The notes beneath the pieces were generated by a model. It was given only the letters and a program-made list of their open reading frames with translations, searched no databases and was not told where the DNA came from. Positions 26,514 through 34,500 of a DNA stretch of 64,000 bases are shown in pieces. The stretch comes from an uncultured Eubacteriales bacterium (GTDB lineage Bacteria > Bacillota > Clostridia > Oscillospirales > Acutalibacteraceae). The translations under genes were made by a program, and so were the position numbers. The first letter of the stretch is position 1, and each line of letters starts with the position of its first letter. Location: contig CAKSNE010000008.1 in NCBI GenBank assembly GCA_934476085.1, positions 12,495 through 76,494 on the forward strand. The letters are read 5' to 3'.

Positions 26514-26753
26514 TGTTATAAAAAATCTAACAAAACCCAAAAAGGAGATTTATTATTCATGGATGATGATGGAAATGGAGTCCCTAATCATGTAACTATA
26601 ATTTCGAGAGTTACTGGTAAAACTATAAAATATGCTGCTCATTCAAATAATCGCTATGATAGAGATGTAAAGGATTATTTTAGTAATAATAAACATAAAG
26701 TATACATATTGAAAATGAAACAAAAAGGTAATGTATTATGCGAATTAAGGTAA
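26514..26753 (+). pseudogene. orphan tip remnant resembling an amidase (Amidase_6) C-terminus
   Basis: The frame reads SNKTQKGDLLFMDDDGNGVP followed by NHVTIISRVTG, close to the GD-(I/L)-x-F-x-D-x-(N/D)-G-DG-xx-DHV pattern of Amidase_6 CHAP-like enzymes, including the conserved His. Upstream, a TGA at 26511 and a frame change break it; sequence related to it lies in another frame at about 26440-26515. The next gene overlaps its 3' end by 16 bp. No translation start is convincing (ATG 26559 has no good site). Confidence 0.5.
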
Positions 26754-27124
26754 TAACTTCTATATTAATAACTTTCTTATTGCTTTTATTATCATATTAT
26801 CCTATTATGTATGTCAACACTAATTCAATAGTTAATTATGCCGAAAATGTATTTAAAGGAAAAGTAGATTATTCTGAAATAAAAAATACGCCTATTGAAA
26901 TTTATTATCCTGATGAAATTAATTTTAAAAAAGTAGATGTTAATATTAAGCGAAAGTTTGTTTGGCATAATTTTAATAGTGGTCGTATGTACGTAAATTA
27001 CACATGTACATATTATGATAATAGCGGAAAGATGACTTGCAGTTCATCTGATGTTGATGCGATTTGGAATATTAAAAAAACAGATGGGGAATGGGTAATA
27101 ACAGGTGTCATCGAAGACCCATAA
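26738..27124 (+). CDS. small membrane-anchored protein, putative immunity
   Basis: A 128-aa protein with one N-terminal transmembrane/signal segment (ITSILITFLLLLLSYYPIM) and an extracellular domain with NYTCTYYDNSGKMTCSSSD and WNIKKTDGEWVITGVIEDP, reminiscent of NTF2-like or DUF4829-type folds, though I cannot assign it. The AAAAGGTAATG-type site overlaps the preceding tip. This is the overlap expected of a toxin-immunity pair. Confidence 0.6.
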   Translation: MRIKVITSILITFLLLLLSYYPIMYVNTNSIVNYAENVFKGKVDYSEIKNTPIEIYYPDEINFKKVDVNIKRKFVWHNFNSGRMYVNYTCTYYDNSGKMTCSSSDVDAIWNIKKTDGEWVITGVIEDP

Positions 27125-27161
27125 TTAATCATAGTGACAACAAAAGATTATTATATAAATT

Positions 27162-27296
27162 ATGGTATTCAAAATAGGCAGCTTGTTATATATAGGAAGC
27201 ATGGCTAATAATTTAGGATTAGCAATGCAAAAGCTCGGCATGGTAGTTCCAAATCATGCTTATAATTATTTGAAAAGATATTTTAAAAGTTTATAG
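27162..27296 (+). pseudogene. orphan tip remnant (44 aa)
   Basis: Short frame MVFKIGSLLYIGSMANNLGL, then AMQKLGMVVPNHAYNYLKRY, ending TAG 27294-27296 directly before the next lipoprotein gene. It appears to be the C-terminal end of a toxin tip whose 5' part has been replaced. No family recognised. Confidence 0.45.
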
Positions 27297-27305
27297 GAGT
27301 AAAAA

Positions 27306-28334
27306 ATGAAAAGAATTTTGATTTTAATTTTATTAACTCTCTTACTTGCAAGTTGTGAAAATAATAATTTTGATAATTTTTCTAATGAAACAAACTTTAA
27401 TAACATTTACAACTTTTCTTATAATACATTTTGGGCAACCAATGATTGTGTATACTATGGTAAAAGCGGTTTTTATAATTTAAGTTTGTTTTGCAAAGAT
27501 AAAAATGGGTCAAGTAAACTTTTTGATGAAAGTGATTTGCGAAAAAAGTCTAATTCAAACGAAGGCGAAATTATTTCAAATATTCAAGCAGTAAATAAAA
27601 ATCTATATCTTTGGTTTGAAGACTCTGGCAAAAAACAATTTTATAAATATAATAAAGAAAATGATACTCTTGACAAAATATTTGAAAAAGATTTTGATTT
27701 AGATAATTGGGTTGTAGTTCAAGATAAGTTGATTTATTCGGATACAAAAACGCATTCTGTATTTTATTATGACTTAAAGTTAAATGTAGATAACGAGATT
27801 TTAACTAATGTATACAAATTTGGAATTGTTAAAAATAATATAAGATACATTTATATTAATTATAAATTCGAGATAAATCCTGTGAAATTATGCGAGTACA
27901 ACTTGAATAATGGAAATAAAAAGGTTTTGGGTAATCTTGATGAAAATGTAATGGATAATGATTATATTTTTAACTTTGTTGAAAACTATGTTGTTTATTT
28001 TAACTGTGATAAAACAAATATATTGTATGTTTACGACATAAAAAACAAAGTTAAATCTGAATATAATATGCCTAACGATTTAGTGTATATATCATGCTAT
28101 CAAAAAAAGTGTTTTGTTGTATTAAAAGGTGGCACAGAAAATCATTATCAACTTATGATTTTTGGGATTAAAGATGGCACAAATAAAATAATAAAAAAAG
28201 ATATAGACTGTCAACTTGTTAATGCTATAAGTGATGAATATGCATATATAGTTGAATATAGCAATGGTTTAATAAAAACTAAAGTAAACTATCTTTTAAT
28301 AAAATCTAACGGAGTTTGCCGTAAAATAATATAA
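27306..28334 (+). CDS. lipoprotein, beta-propeller-like, putative immunity or surface protein
   Basis: A 342-aa protein with a lipoprotein signal peptide (MKRILILILLTLLLASC, lipobox LASC) followed by short repeats such as VYYGKSGFYNLSLFCKD, YIYINYKF and VVYFNCDKTNILYVYDIK, suggesting a DUF5050/propeller-like fold. TAGGAGT precedes the ATG. It is longer than the neighbouring immunity candidates, and its role is inferred only from position. Confidence 0.6.
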   Translation: MKRILILILLTLLLASCENNNFDNFSNETNFNNIYNFSYNTFWATNDCVYYGKSGFYNLSLFCKDKNGSSKLFDESDLRKKSNSNEGEIISNIQAVNKNLYLWFEDSGKKQFYKYNKENDTLDKIFEKDFDLDNWVVVQDKLIYSDTKTHSVFYYDLKLNVDNEILTNVYKFGIVKNNIRYIYINYKFEINPVKLCEYNLNNGNKKVLGNLDENVMDNDYIFNFVENYVVYFNCDKTNILYVYDIKNKVKSEYNMPNDLVYISCYQKKCFVVLKGGTENHYQLMIFGIKDGTNKIIKKDIDCQLVNAISDEYAYIVEYSNGLIKTKVNYLLIKSNGVCRKII

Positions 28335-28463
28335 TTGATATTATTTTAATTAATAAGAATAAAACAGCAACATTAAAACAATGATTATTAAAATTGTAAT
28401 TTATCATATAAAAGATTCAATAAGTATAGATAATTCTTTGCTCAAATAGAGAGGACGATTATT

Positions 28464-28931
28464 ATGAAAAAGAAAATCAGAACGATTGCAATAATTATTT
28501 TAATACTTGGTGTTTTATCAGAATTTACTATTTCAAGATATTATACAAATAAAACTTACGAAATCATAACTTCGGCAGTTTTTTCAAAAGGAAAGGATTA
28601 TAAATTATATTCAGATAATATAGGCAAAGAAGATTATAAAACACTTTCAGGCACATGTAAAACTTTTGATAATTTATATATTAACGATAAAAAAGTAAAC
28701 AAAGATACTGTTTTTAATTATCCAATTACTAATACTTATATATTTTTTCCACATAACTTTTTTATGCCAAGAAAATTAAAAATGTATGTCAAAGGTCAAA
28801 AAGTTGACAAAACCTATCACCCATATGATATTGAACACTATATTGAAACATTGTATACATTTGAAATAGACATTAAAGGATTTGATATAAATTTAAAAAT
28901 AATTGATGAATTAGGAGCAGGAATGGCATAA
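28464..28931 (+). CDS. membrane-anchored hypothetical protein
   Basis: A 155-aa protein with one N-terminal transmembrane segment (IRTIAIIILILGVLSEFTI) and an extracellular domain of unknown family (DTVFNYPITNTYIFFPHNFF). AGAGAGGACG upstream. It is followed by the second module-boundary hairpin, so it closes a module. No toxin tip is visible in the 130 bp before it. Confidence 0.6.
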   Translation: MKKKIRTIAIIILILGVLSEFTISRYYTNKTYEIITSAVFSKGKDYKLYSDNIGKEDYKTLSGTCKTFDNLYINDKKVNKDTVFNYPITNTYIFFPHNFFMPRKLKMYVKGQKVDKTYHPYDIEHYIETLYTFEIDIKGFDINLKIIDELGAGMA

Positions 28932-28974
28932 ATTTGTTTACATGCTTTTTGACATCGTTTTACAATTAACAAAA

Positions 28975-29001
28975 CCCCAAGAACCAATTTGGTTCTTGGG
29001 G
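28975..29001 (+). terminator. module-boundary hairpin, copy 2
   Basis: CCCCAAGAACCAATTTGGTTCTTGGGG (split as CCCCAAGAACC/GGTTCTTGGGG around AATTT), preceded by CAATTAACAAAA as in the other copies. It lacks a clear T run. Confidence 0.8.
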
Positions 29002-29009
29002 ACAAGGGT

Positions 29010-29100
29010 ACTTATGATGGATTTGACAGAGTTTCTAAAACTACAAATGGAAAAGTAACAGAATCTATATTAGATAATGGTTCTGTTTCTGCTGATTTAA
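29010..29100 (+). repeat. RHS core seed fragment E with internal 63-bp deletion
   Basis: 91 bp matching two parts of the RHS core: 24118-24131 and 24195-24271. The 63 bp between two GACAGA copies (24132-24137 and 24195-24200) are missing, so it arose by a deletion between short repeats. It ends where the RHS core reads GATTTAATC but the fragment reads GATTTAAAATG, the join to the next tip. Confidence 0.85.
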
Positions 29101-29109
29101 AATGAATAT

Positions 29110-29481
29110 TTGGTTTCACATAATATTTATGGAGAATACAAATTTAGGTTAGTGAAGAAAGTTGTTAAATATAAAAAGAGATATAAAAAAATTATAGAAT
29201 ATCATAAATACATTGATGGGTATGAACAAATTCGTTATTTTTCAGGAAATTATTTAGAAAGCTTTAATCAGGCTAAAAAATTAGTAAATGAATATAAGCG
29301 TACTAAATATAATAGTAATAATTCAAAAAATCAAAAATACAATTTATTATTAAAAAATTGTGTGCAAATGAGTTTGTATGTAATGAGTAGGTCTAGTGGA
29401 AAATATCAAAAAAGATTTAAAAATATAAGAAATAACACCATTCCAAATATAGTGTTTCGAGAAATAAAATCCTGGAGGTAA
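29110..29481 (+). CDS. orphan RHS tip, basic Lys/Tyr-rich domain
   Basis: A 123-aa frame beginning at TTG 29110 (VSHNIYGEYKFRLVKKVVKY) and ending KNIRNNTIPNIVFREIKSWR. Very basic, with LLKNCVQMSLYVMSRSSGKY in the C-terminal half, where a Cys within a KNC context recalls papain-like or cell-wall-acting effector ends; I cannot assign it. A stop in the same frame lies 9 bp upstream, so it is not fused in frame to the RHS seed and has no proper ribosome binding site. The next gene starts 2 bp after it. Confidence 0.5.
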   Translation: MVSHNIYGEYKFRLVKKVVKYKKRYKKIIEYHKYIDGYEQIRYFSGNYLESFNQAKKLVNEYKRTKYNSNNSKNQKYNLLLKNCVQMSLYVMSRSSGKYQKRFKNIRNNTIPNIVFREIKSWR

Positions 29482-29483
29482 TT

Positions 29484-29981
29484 ATGTTTTTTTTATGGTA
29501 TGTATTATGTGCTAATGGTTCATTTGCAGATGGAATATCAAATAATAATGTTTTATTTTGGATATTATGGCCTGTATCATATATACTTTTAATTTTTATT
29601 TTAGATTCGCTAATTATATTTTATATTGGTAACTTAATAATTCGTTTTAATAAAATAAATATTGACCAGATTTCTCAATCAAAATTTATAGTTTTAACAT
29701 CAACTTTTAGATTTATATATACAGTTGCCTGCACTATTTTTATTTATATGCTTTATGATTTTAATTTTCTCAGATTATATGATGAGTTAACAAACAACTA
29801 TTTTGGTTCTGTTTCTGCAATAATAGTAAAAAGTTTGTTAATATTTTCATATGTGATTTTGTTTTTATTTAGTATTAAAATTGCTTTTAAAATCAATTAT
29901 AAAAACAAGAAGATTATGTTAATTATGCTTTTAATTTCACTTATTTCTGCTCCTTGGTTTATATTTGTTCCGTTAAATTAA
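29484..29981 (+). CDS. integral membrane protein, putative immunity
   Basis: A 165-aa protein with about four transmembrane segments (around 25-50, 70-90, 105-128, 138-160). CTGGAGGTAATT precedes the ATG within the end of the tip ORF. Position and topology match immunity proteins of polymorphic toxin modules; no family recognised. Confidence 0.6.
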   Translation: MFFLWYVLCANGSFADGISNNNVLFWILWPVSYILLIFILDSLIIFYIGNLIIRFNKINIDQISQSKFIVLTSTFRFIYTVACTIFIYMLYDFNFLRLYDELTNNYFGSVSAIIVKSLLIFSYVILFLFSIKIAFKINYKNKKIMLIMLLISLISAPWFIFVPLN

Positions 29982-30058
29982 CCAGCACTAAAGCATATAA
30001 TTCGTTTTTTGAAATGACAGGTAATAGAACTTTTGTTTCGGGATATTATTCTTGGTAA
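29981..30058 (+). pseudogene. orphan tip remnant (25 aa)
   Basis: Open frame directly abutting the previous stop: TSTKAYNSFFEMTGNRTFVS then GYYSW and a stop at 30056-30058. It has no start codon. It reads like the last residues of another toxin tip, 34 bp before another putative immunity gene. Confidence 0.45.
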
Positions 30059-30092
30059 TTTTAAATTTTTAAGGAGTTATTGTAAGATATAT

Positions 30093-30587
30093 ATGTATAG
30101 TAAAAAAACTAATAAAATCATAAATATATCATTTATTATATTTTTAATTGTGTTGTTAGTAGCATTGATTATTTTAACTTATTCAATTTTAAGAGGCTTA
30201 AATCGTCAACCTGAAGTTTTTGCTACTATGGAAAATTCAAATAAAACTTGGGTTTGCGAAGAAATCAATATGACATTGTATCCACAAAAAACAGATGAGT
30301 TTAAAAAGATAGAACAACAATACGATTTAAGTAATAAACCGATATACTTAATGTTGGGCTATTTGAAATATAATGATAAAACATATACAATCGTTTTATT
30401 GCCACAAGTTCCAGATGATGGCTTTTATATAGTAAGAGCAGATAATTTTAATAATGTTTTTGAAGGAAGTTGTGATTTAACTTTTTTAGGCTTTGGAAAT
30501 AATATCAAAATGACGTCTTTGAAATTTGATAATGAATTTCGTGATATTAATGCTAAAAAATTAATATTAAAACCAACTCCATATTAA
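30093..30587 (+). CDS. membrane-anchored protein, putative immunity
   Basis: A 164-aa protein with one N-terminal transmembrane helix (IINISFIIFLIVLLVALIIL) and an extracellular domain (WVCEEINMTLYPQ, KPIYLMLGYLKYNDKTYTIV). I use ATG 30093 because AAGGAG lies upstream at about 30071-30076; a longer frame from 30033 would overlap the preceding tip remnant. It is followed by hairpin copy 3. No family recognised. Confidence 0.55.
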   Translation: MYSKKTNKIINISFIIFLIVLLVALIILTYSILRGLNRQPEVFATMENSNKTWVCEEINMTLYPQKTDEFKKIEQQYDLSNKPIYLMLGYLKYNDKTYTIVLLPQVPDDGFYIVRADNFNNVFEGSCDLTFLGFGNNIKMTSLKFDNEFRDINAKKLILKPTPY

Positions 30588-30620
30588 ACAACATATTTTA
30601 AAAATCTATACAACTAACAA

Positions 30621-30656
30621 AACCCAAGAACCTGAATACAGGTTCTTGGGTTTTTC
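30621..30656 (+). terminator. module-boundary hairpin, copy 3
   Basis: AACCCAAGAACCTG/CAGGTTCTTGGGTT followed by TTTTT, the best terminator of the three copies. It marks the right end of the RHS-tip region. Confidence 0.88.
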
Positions 30657-30855
30657 TATCTCTATTTTACAAAATATTATTAAGGCCTAATTTAATTGTT
30701 AATCATTTTATTAAAAGTTAATAAATTTGTCTATTCATCCGCATCGACCTATATCTTTTAAAAACTAAAATATATCATCATATCCACAATGACCATATAA
30801 TTTTGTTTTTAATAAAGTTTTACTCTATCCACATAAAACTTTAAATAGCCAGATA
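30657..30855. other. AT-rich intergenic stretch
   Basis: I see no gene or convincing RNA here. It separates the RHS-tip region from the candidate ncRNA. Confidence 0.6.
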
Positions 30856-31097
30856 ATAAAACAAAAGAGAACTCAAGCAGGTTGCCAGCCCCTTTGATAT
30901 CAAAGGTCCGCAATATTCGCTCAAATTCTCTAACATCAATATATCACAAAATGATAATTAGTATATCCGAAAACGAAAAAATGATACTAAATTCTCGGTT
31001 GATGATTAGTAGTTTAATATTAAAAATAGAAGATGACTTGTCGTTCAAGATTGGGACCGTTACTAATAATGGCACTCCCAGCGACAAATCATCTTAT
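30856..31097 (-). ncRNA. candidate structured ncRNA, unassigned
   Basis: About 240 nt transcribed leftward from a strong promoter. The 5' end forms a long hairpin (31031-31094: outer arms AGATGACTTGTCG/CGACAAATCATCT with one G-U, inner arms TTGGGA/TCCCAG). A middle hairpin TTAGTAT/ATACTAA lies near 30960-30996. The 3' end is a branched hairpin (30866-30931) with AGAGAA/TTCTCT at its base and the perfect palindrome CCTTTGATATCAAAGG (30891-30906), followed on the minus strand by TTTTGTTTTATT as a terminator. There is no convincing ORF. It sits between the RHS module and tracrRNA and I do not recognise its family. Confidence 0.5.
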
Positions 31098-31103
31098 ATA
31101 TTT

Positions 31104-31132
31104 AGTTTATATAAAAAGTTTCAAAATGTCAA
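31104..31132 (-). promoter_or_regulatory. promoter of the candidate ncRNA
   Basis: Minus strand TTGACA (31127-31132) and TAAACT (31104-31109), spaced 17 bp; predicted start near 31097. Confidence 0.6.
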
Positions 31133-31252
31133 ATGCATTTTATTTGTGCTGTTTTTTGGACAGATAATATGCTAAAATAAACACAAAGCATTAAGTTATA
31201 CCTTTAATAACAAAAAATGGTTGCAAGTATTTTGCAGTTGATGTATAATAAA

Positions 31253-31463
31253 ACAAAAAAAGATGTACTGAAAAGCACATCTTTTAAAATTCAAAATAGG
31301 TGGATTGCTTGTCGGATACCACCATACCCCACGGCATTAAAGCCTTATCTTAGAACTTACTGATGGATATTGATAAACTTATATCTATTAGTTAGAAATA
31401 ATTTAAACAATATATTTGCTCTGATGGATATTGATAAACTTACACATCAATACTTCTAAGTTC
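31253..31463 (-). ncRNA. tracrRNA with tandem anti-repeats
   Basis: Transcribed away from cas9. The proximal anti-repeat (31344-31385) pairs with the CRISPR repeat over about 24 continuous bases (TATAAGTTTATCAATATCCA and beyond), then, after an internal bulge, CTAAGAT pairs with the repeat's GTTTTAG end. Downstream come a short nexus stem GGC/GCC (GGCTTTAATGCC), a GGTGG/CCACC stem, and a terminator with arms AAAGATGTGCT/AGTACATCTTT and a T run (31254-31285). A second, upstream anti-repeat core (31421-31445) lies in the same transcript if the promoter at 31470-31498 is used, giving about 210 nt. A processed form would start near the proximal copy. Confidence 0.88.
31421..31446 (-). repeat. distal anti-repeat copy in the tracrRNA leader
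   Basis: On the plus strand this reads CTGATGGATATTGATAAACT followed by TACAC, matching 23-24 bases of the CRISPR repeat. It is 61 bp from the same point of the proximal copy, and lacks the GTTTTAG-pairing part. Confidence 0.85.
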
Positions 31464-31469
31464 AAATAT

Positions 31470-31498
31470 ATAATATATCAGAAAACAAAAAATGTCAA
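31470..31498 (-). promoter_or_regulatory. tracrRNA promoter
   Basis: Minus strand TTGACA (31493-31498) and TATTAT (31470-31475), spaced exactly 17 bp. The same AT-rich block holds TATAAT on the plus strand (31469-31474), which could serve cas9. Confidence 0.8.
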
Positions 31499-31524
31499 GG
31501 ATTTTTTAAAAAAGGAGAAAAATA

Positions 31525-34500
31525 ATGAATTATAGAATTGGTTTAGATATTGGAATAGGCTCGATAGGATGGGCAGTAATTGCCGGAGATCAAAAAGAAT
31601 CTTACATCGAAGATTTTGGAGTAAGAATTTTTGATTCGGGTGAATCCAACAATGGTAAAGATAGAAAAAGTCAAGAAAGACGAGGTTTTAGAGGAACTCG
31701 TCGTTTGGTCAGACGAAGATATTTTAGAAAAATTTTATTGAAAAATCATTTGATAAATATAGGTTTGATTAATGATTATTTTAACGATAATTATGAAAAA
31801 ATCAAAAATGAAGATGTTTATTCTTTAAAAGTTACCGGTTTAGATAATAAACTTTCGCCTGAGGAACTATATAAATGTCTTATTCATACATGCAATCATA
31901 GAGGATATAAGGACTTTTATGAAGATGATGATACTGATGACGATAAAGAAGCAGGCATAAATAAACAAGCAGTTAGAAAGTTTGATGAATTGTTTGAAAA
32001 AAGTAATTGCCGAACTGTTTCTGAATATTTGATAAAAGAATATAAAAATGGCAATTTTGTTGAATATAGAAATATAGATTCAAGAAAAGAAAACTATATG
32101 CTTGTTCACAGATATTTGTTAAAAGAAGAAGTTGAAAAGATATTAAATAAGCAAAAAGAGTATTATAAATGTCTTACAAGCGGTAACATTGAAACTATTA
32201 TAAATATTATTTTTAGTCAGCGTTGTTTTGAAGACGGCCCGGGAAATCCAAATGATTCATTTAGAAGATATAAGGGATTTTTGGAGTCGCTCGGAACTTG
32301 TCCGTTTTATAAAGATTTAAAAAGAGGATTTAGAAGCACAGTTATATCGGATGTTTTTGCGGTAACAAATACTCTATCTCAATATAGATTTGTTTGTAAA
32401 GATACCGGAGAATATAATTTGACACCGGAAATTGCTAAAGAATTAATAGAGTTTACTTTAAAAAATGCAAATATAACAATGACTAATGTTAAAAATATTT
32501 TAAAATCTCATGGCTATCAATTGTTAAAAAGCGAAAATTCTGATGATAAAGCATTATCAAAAGCGATAAAATATTTGAAAATTGCAAAAAAATCTTGTGA
32601 AGAAGCTGATATGGATTGGGATAGTTTGATAAATGAAGAGCAATTTGAAATTGAAGCATTTTCAAAATTACATCAAATTGGTGAAGTCATTTCAAAATAT
32701 CAAACACCTTCCAGAAGAAAAGATGAATTGAAAAAATTAGGTTATTTAGATGAAAAGGGAATAAAGGCTTTTTCAAACAAAAAAATAAGTGGAACTTCTG
32801 CCGCAAGTTACAAATTTATGTGTGAATCTATAAAGGCATTTATGAACGGGGAGGTTTATGGCAATTTTCAAGAAAACTTTAAAAAAGATTTAGTAGAAAT
32901 TGCTTGCGAAAGAAAGTTTAAGTTAAAAGTTAGTGATATTGATGATACTGAAATTAAAGATAATTCGGTTGTGTTTAGGTCGATTAATGAAACCAGAAAA
33001 TTAGTTAATGCTATCATTGATGTGTATGGCTCTCCAAAAAATATTATTATTGAAGTTGCAAGTGATTTGAACAGATGCGCTGATGAAAGAGCAATAATTC
33101 AAAAACAACAAAAAGCAAACGAAAGAGCAAATGAAAAAGTAAAAGAAGAAATTGCAAAAATATTAAACATAGATATTCAAGAAGTTAAAGGCGTTATGCT
33201 TGATAAGTATAAGCTTTATCAGTTGCAACAGGGTAAAAGTGCTTATTCAGGAATGAGTTTAGGAGATGATATAAAAGAAATCCTTTTAGATACAGACCAC
33301 AAATATGAAGTTGACCATATTGTGCCATATTCTTTGATTCTTGATAATACATTGAATAATAAAGTTTTAGTAACATCAACTGAAAATCAACTTAAAGCTC
33401 AAAGAACACCACTTATGTATTTAAAAGGTGAGGAAAGAGATTCTTATATAGCAAGAGTTAATGAAATGTATTCTAGAAAAGAAAATCCGATTTCAAAGCG
33501 AAAATATCAGTATTTAATGCTCGAAAATATTTATAATGAAGATTTATTAAGAGATTGGAAATCCAGAAATATAAATGATACAAGATATATTACAAAATAT
33601 ATTTTATCATTATTCAAAAACAAGTTGTTGTTTAGTTCTAATAGTGAACAACCGGTTTATGCTGTAAAGGGTAAGTATACATCAAAATTCAGAAAGATTT
33701 GGTTGAAAGATTCTATTTGGGGCAGCGAGGAAAAGTGTAGAGATAATTATTTGAATCATGCTCTTGATGCAGTTGTTATAGCGAATTTGACACCTGCGTA
33801 TATAGAGATTGCTTCTGATAATCTTAAGCTTACTTCAATTTATAAAAAGCACCACAAACAGACTTCAAAAGAGTATAATGAATATCTTGAAAAATGTTTA
33901 GATAAGCAAGAAAAGTATTATCATTTTTCTAGAGAATATACAAGAAGTTTATTAATTAATCCTAATAGAGTGCCGTCATATTTGCCTAATCTTGCTGCTG
34001 AAGTTGCAGTTAGGTTTAATGATACATTATCAAAAGCGGAATTTGATGAAAAGATAGAAAAAACATATAAAGAAAAGCTTGACAATTTTATAGTAAAACC
34101 GCATATTCCATTAGTATCATTGAAACAAGAGAAAAAGTTTAGAGGTGGTATCGCTGATTCTAATCCTATAAAGATTGCTAATATTAATGGCGAAGTTTAT
34201 AAAATCAAAAGAATAAAAATAGCTGATTTAACTAAAAAGAATTTTGATAAAATTTATTCTAACGATAAAAAATTAATTAAAAAGTTAGAAAAAGTTTTTG
34301 AGAATAAAGATGAAAAGTATACTGTTTCTGAATATTTAGAAGAAATAGGTGAAACTAAGTTCAAAGTTGATAGTAGAACTATTTTTAAAATTTCATTAGT
34401 TGAAGGCAAGTTTTCTAACTATTATAAAAAACAAATAGATGATGAAAATTATTCATATCTTGGAATGTTAAAATATTATTGTATAGAGATTTATGAAGAC

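Noticed and set aside
26383..26595. 70-aa ORF with many Lys and Met
   Set aside because: Its last part is the wrong frame of the amidase-like remnant, and no start site is convincing.
30856..31097. 6S RNA as identity of the candidate ncRNA
   Set aside because: The 5' and 3' ends do not pair into one long closed rod with a central bubble; each end forms its own hairpin.
30882..31175. A 97-aa plus-strand ORF
   Set aside because: It runs through strong hairpins, lacks a ribosome binding site and has no domain-like sequence. The minus-strand promoter and terminator support a noncoding RNA instead.
31344..31446. A second small CRISPR array upstream of cas9 (two repeat-like copies)
   Set aside because: The copies lack the GTTTTAG end or have it diverged, and one is followed on the minus strand by a nexus and terminator. 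An anti-repeat/tracrRNA reading fits better, although an ancient mini-array origin of the distal copy remains possible.
30600..31525. Retron or reverse-transcriptase-linked RNA
   Set aside because: There is no reverse transcriptase gene in the window.
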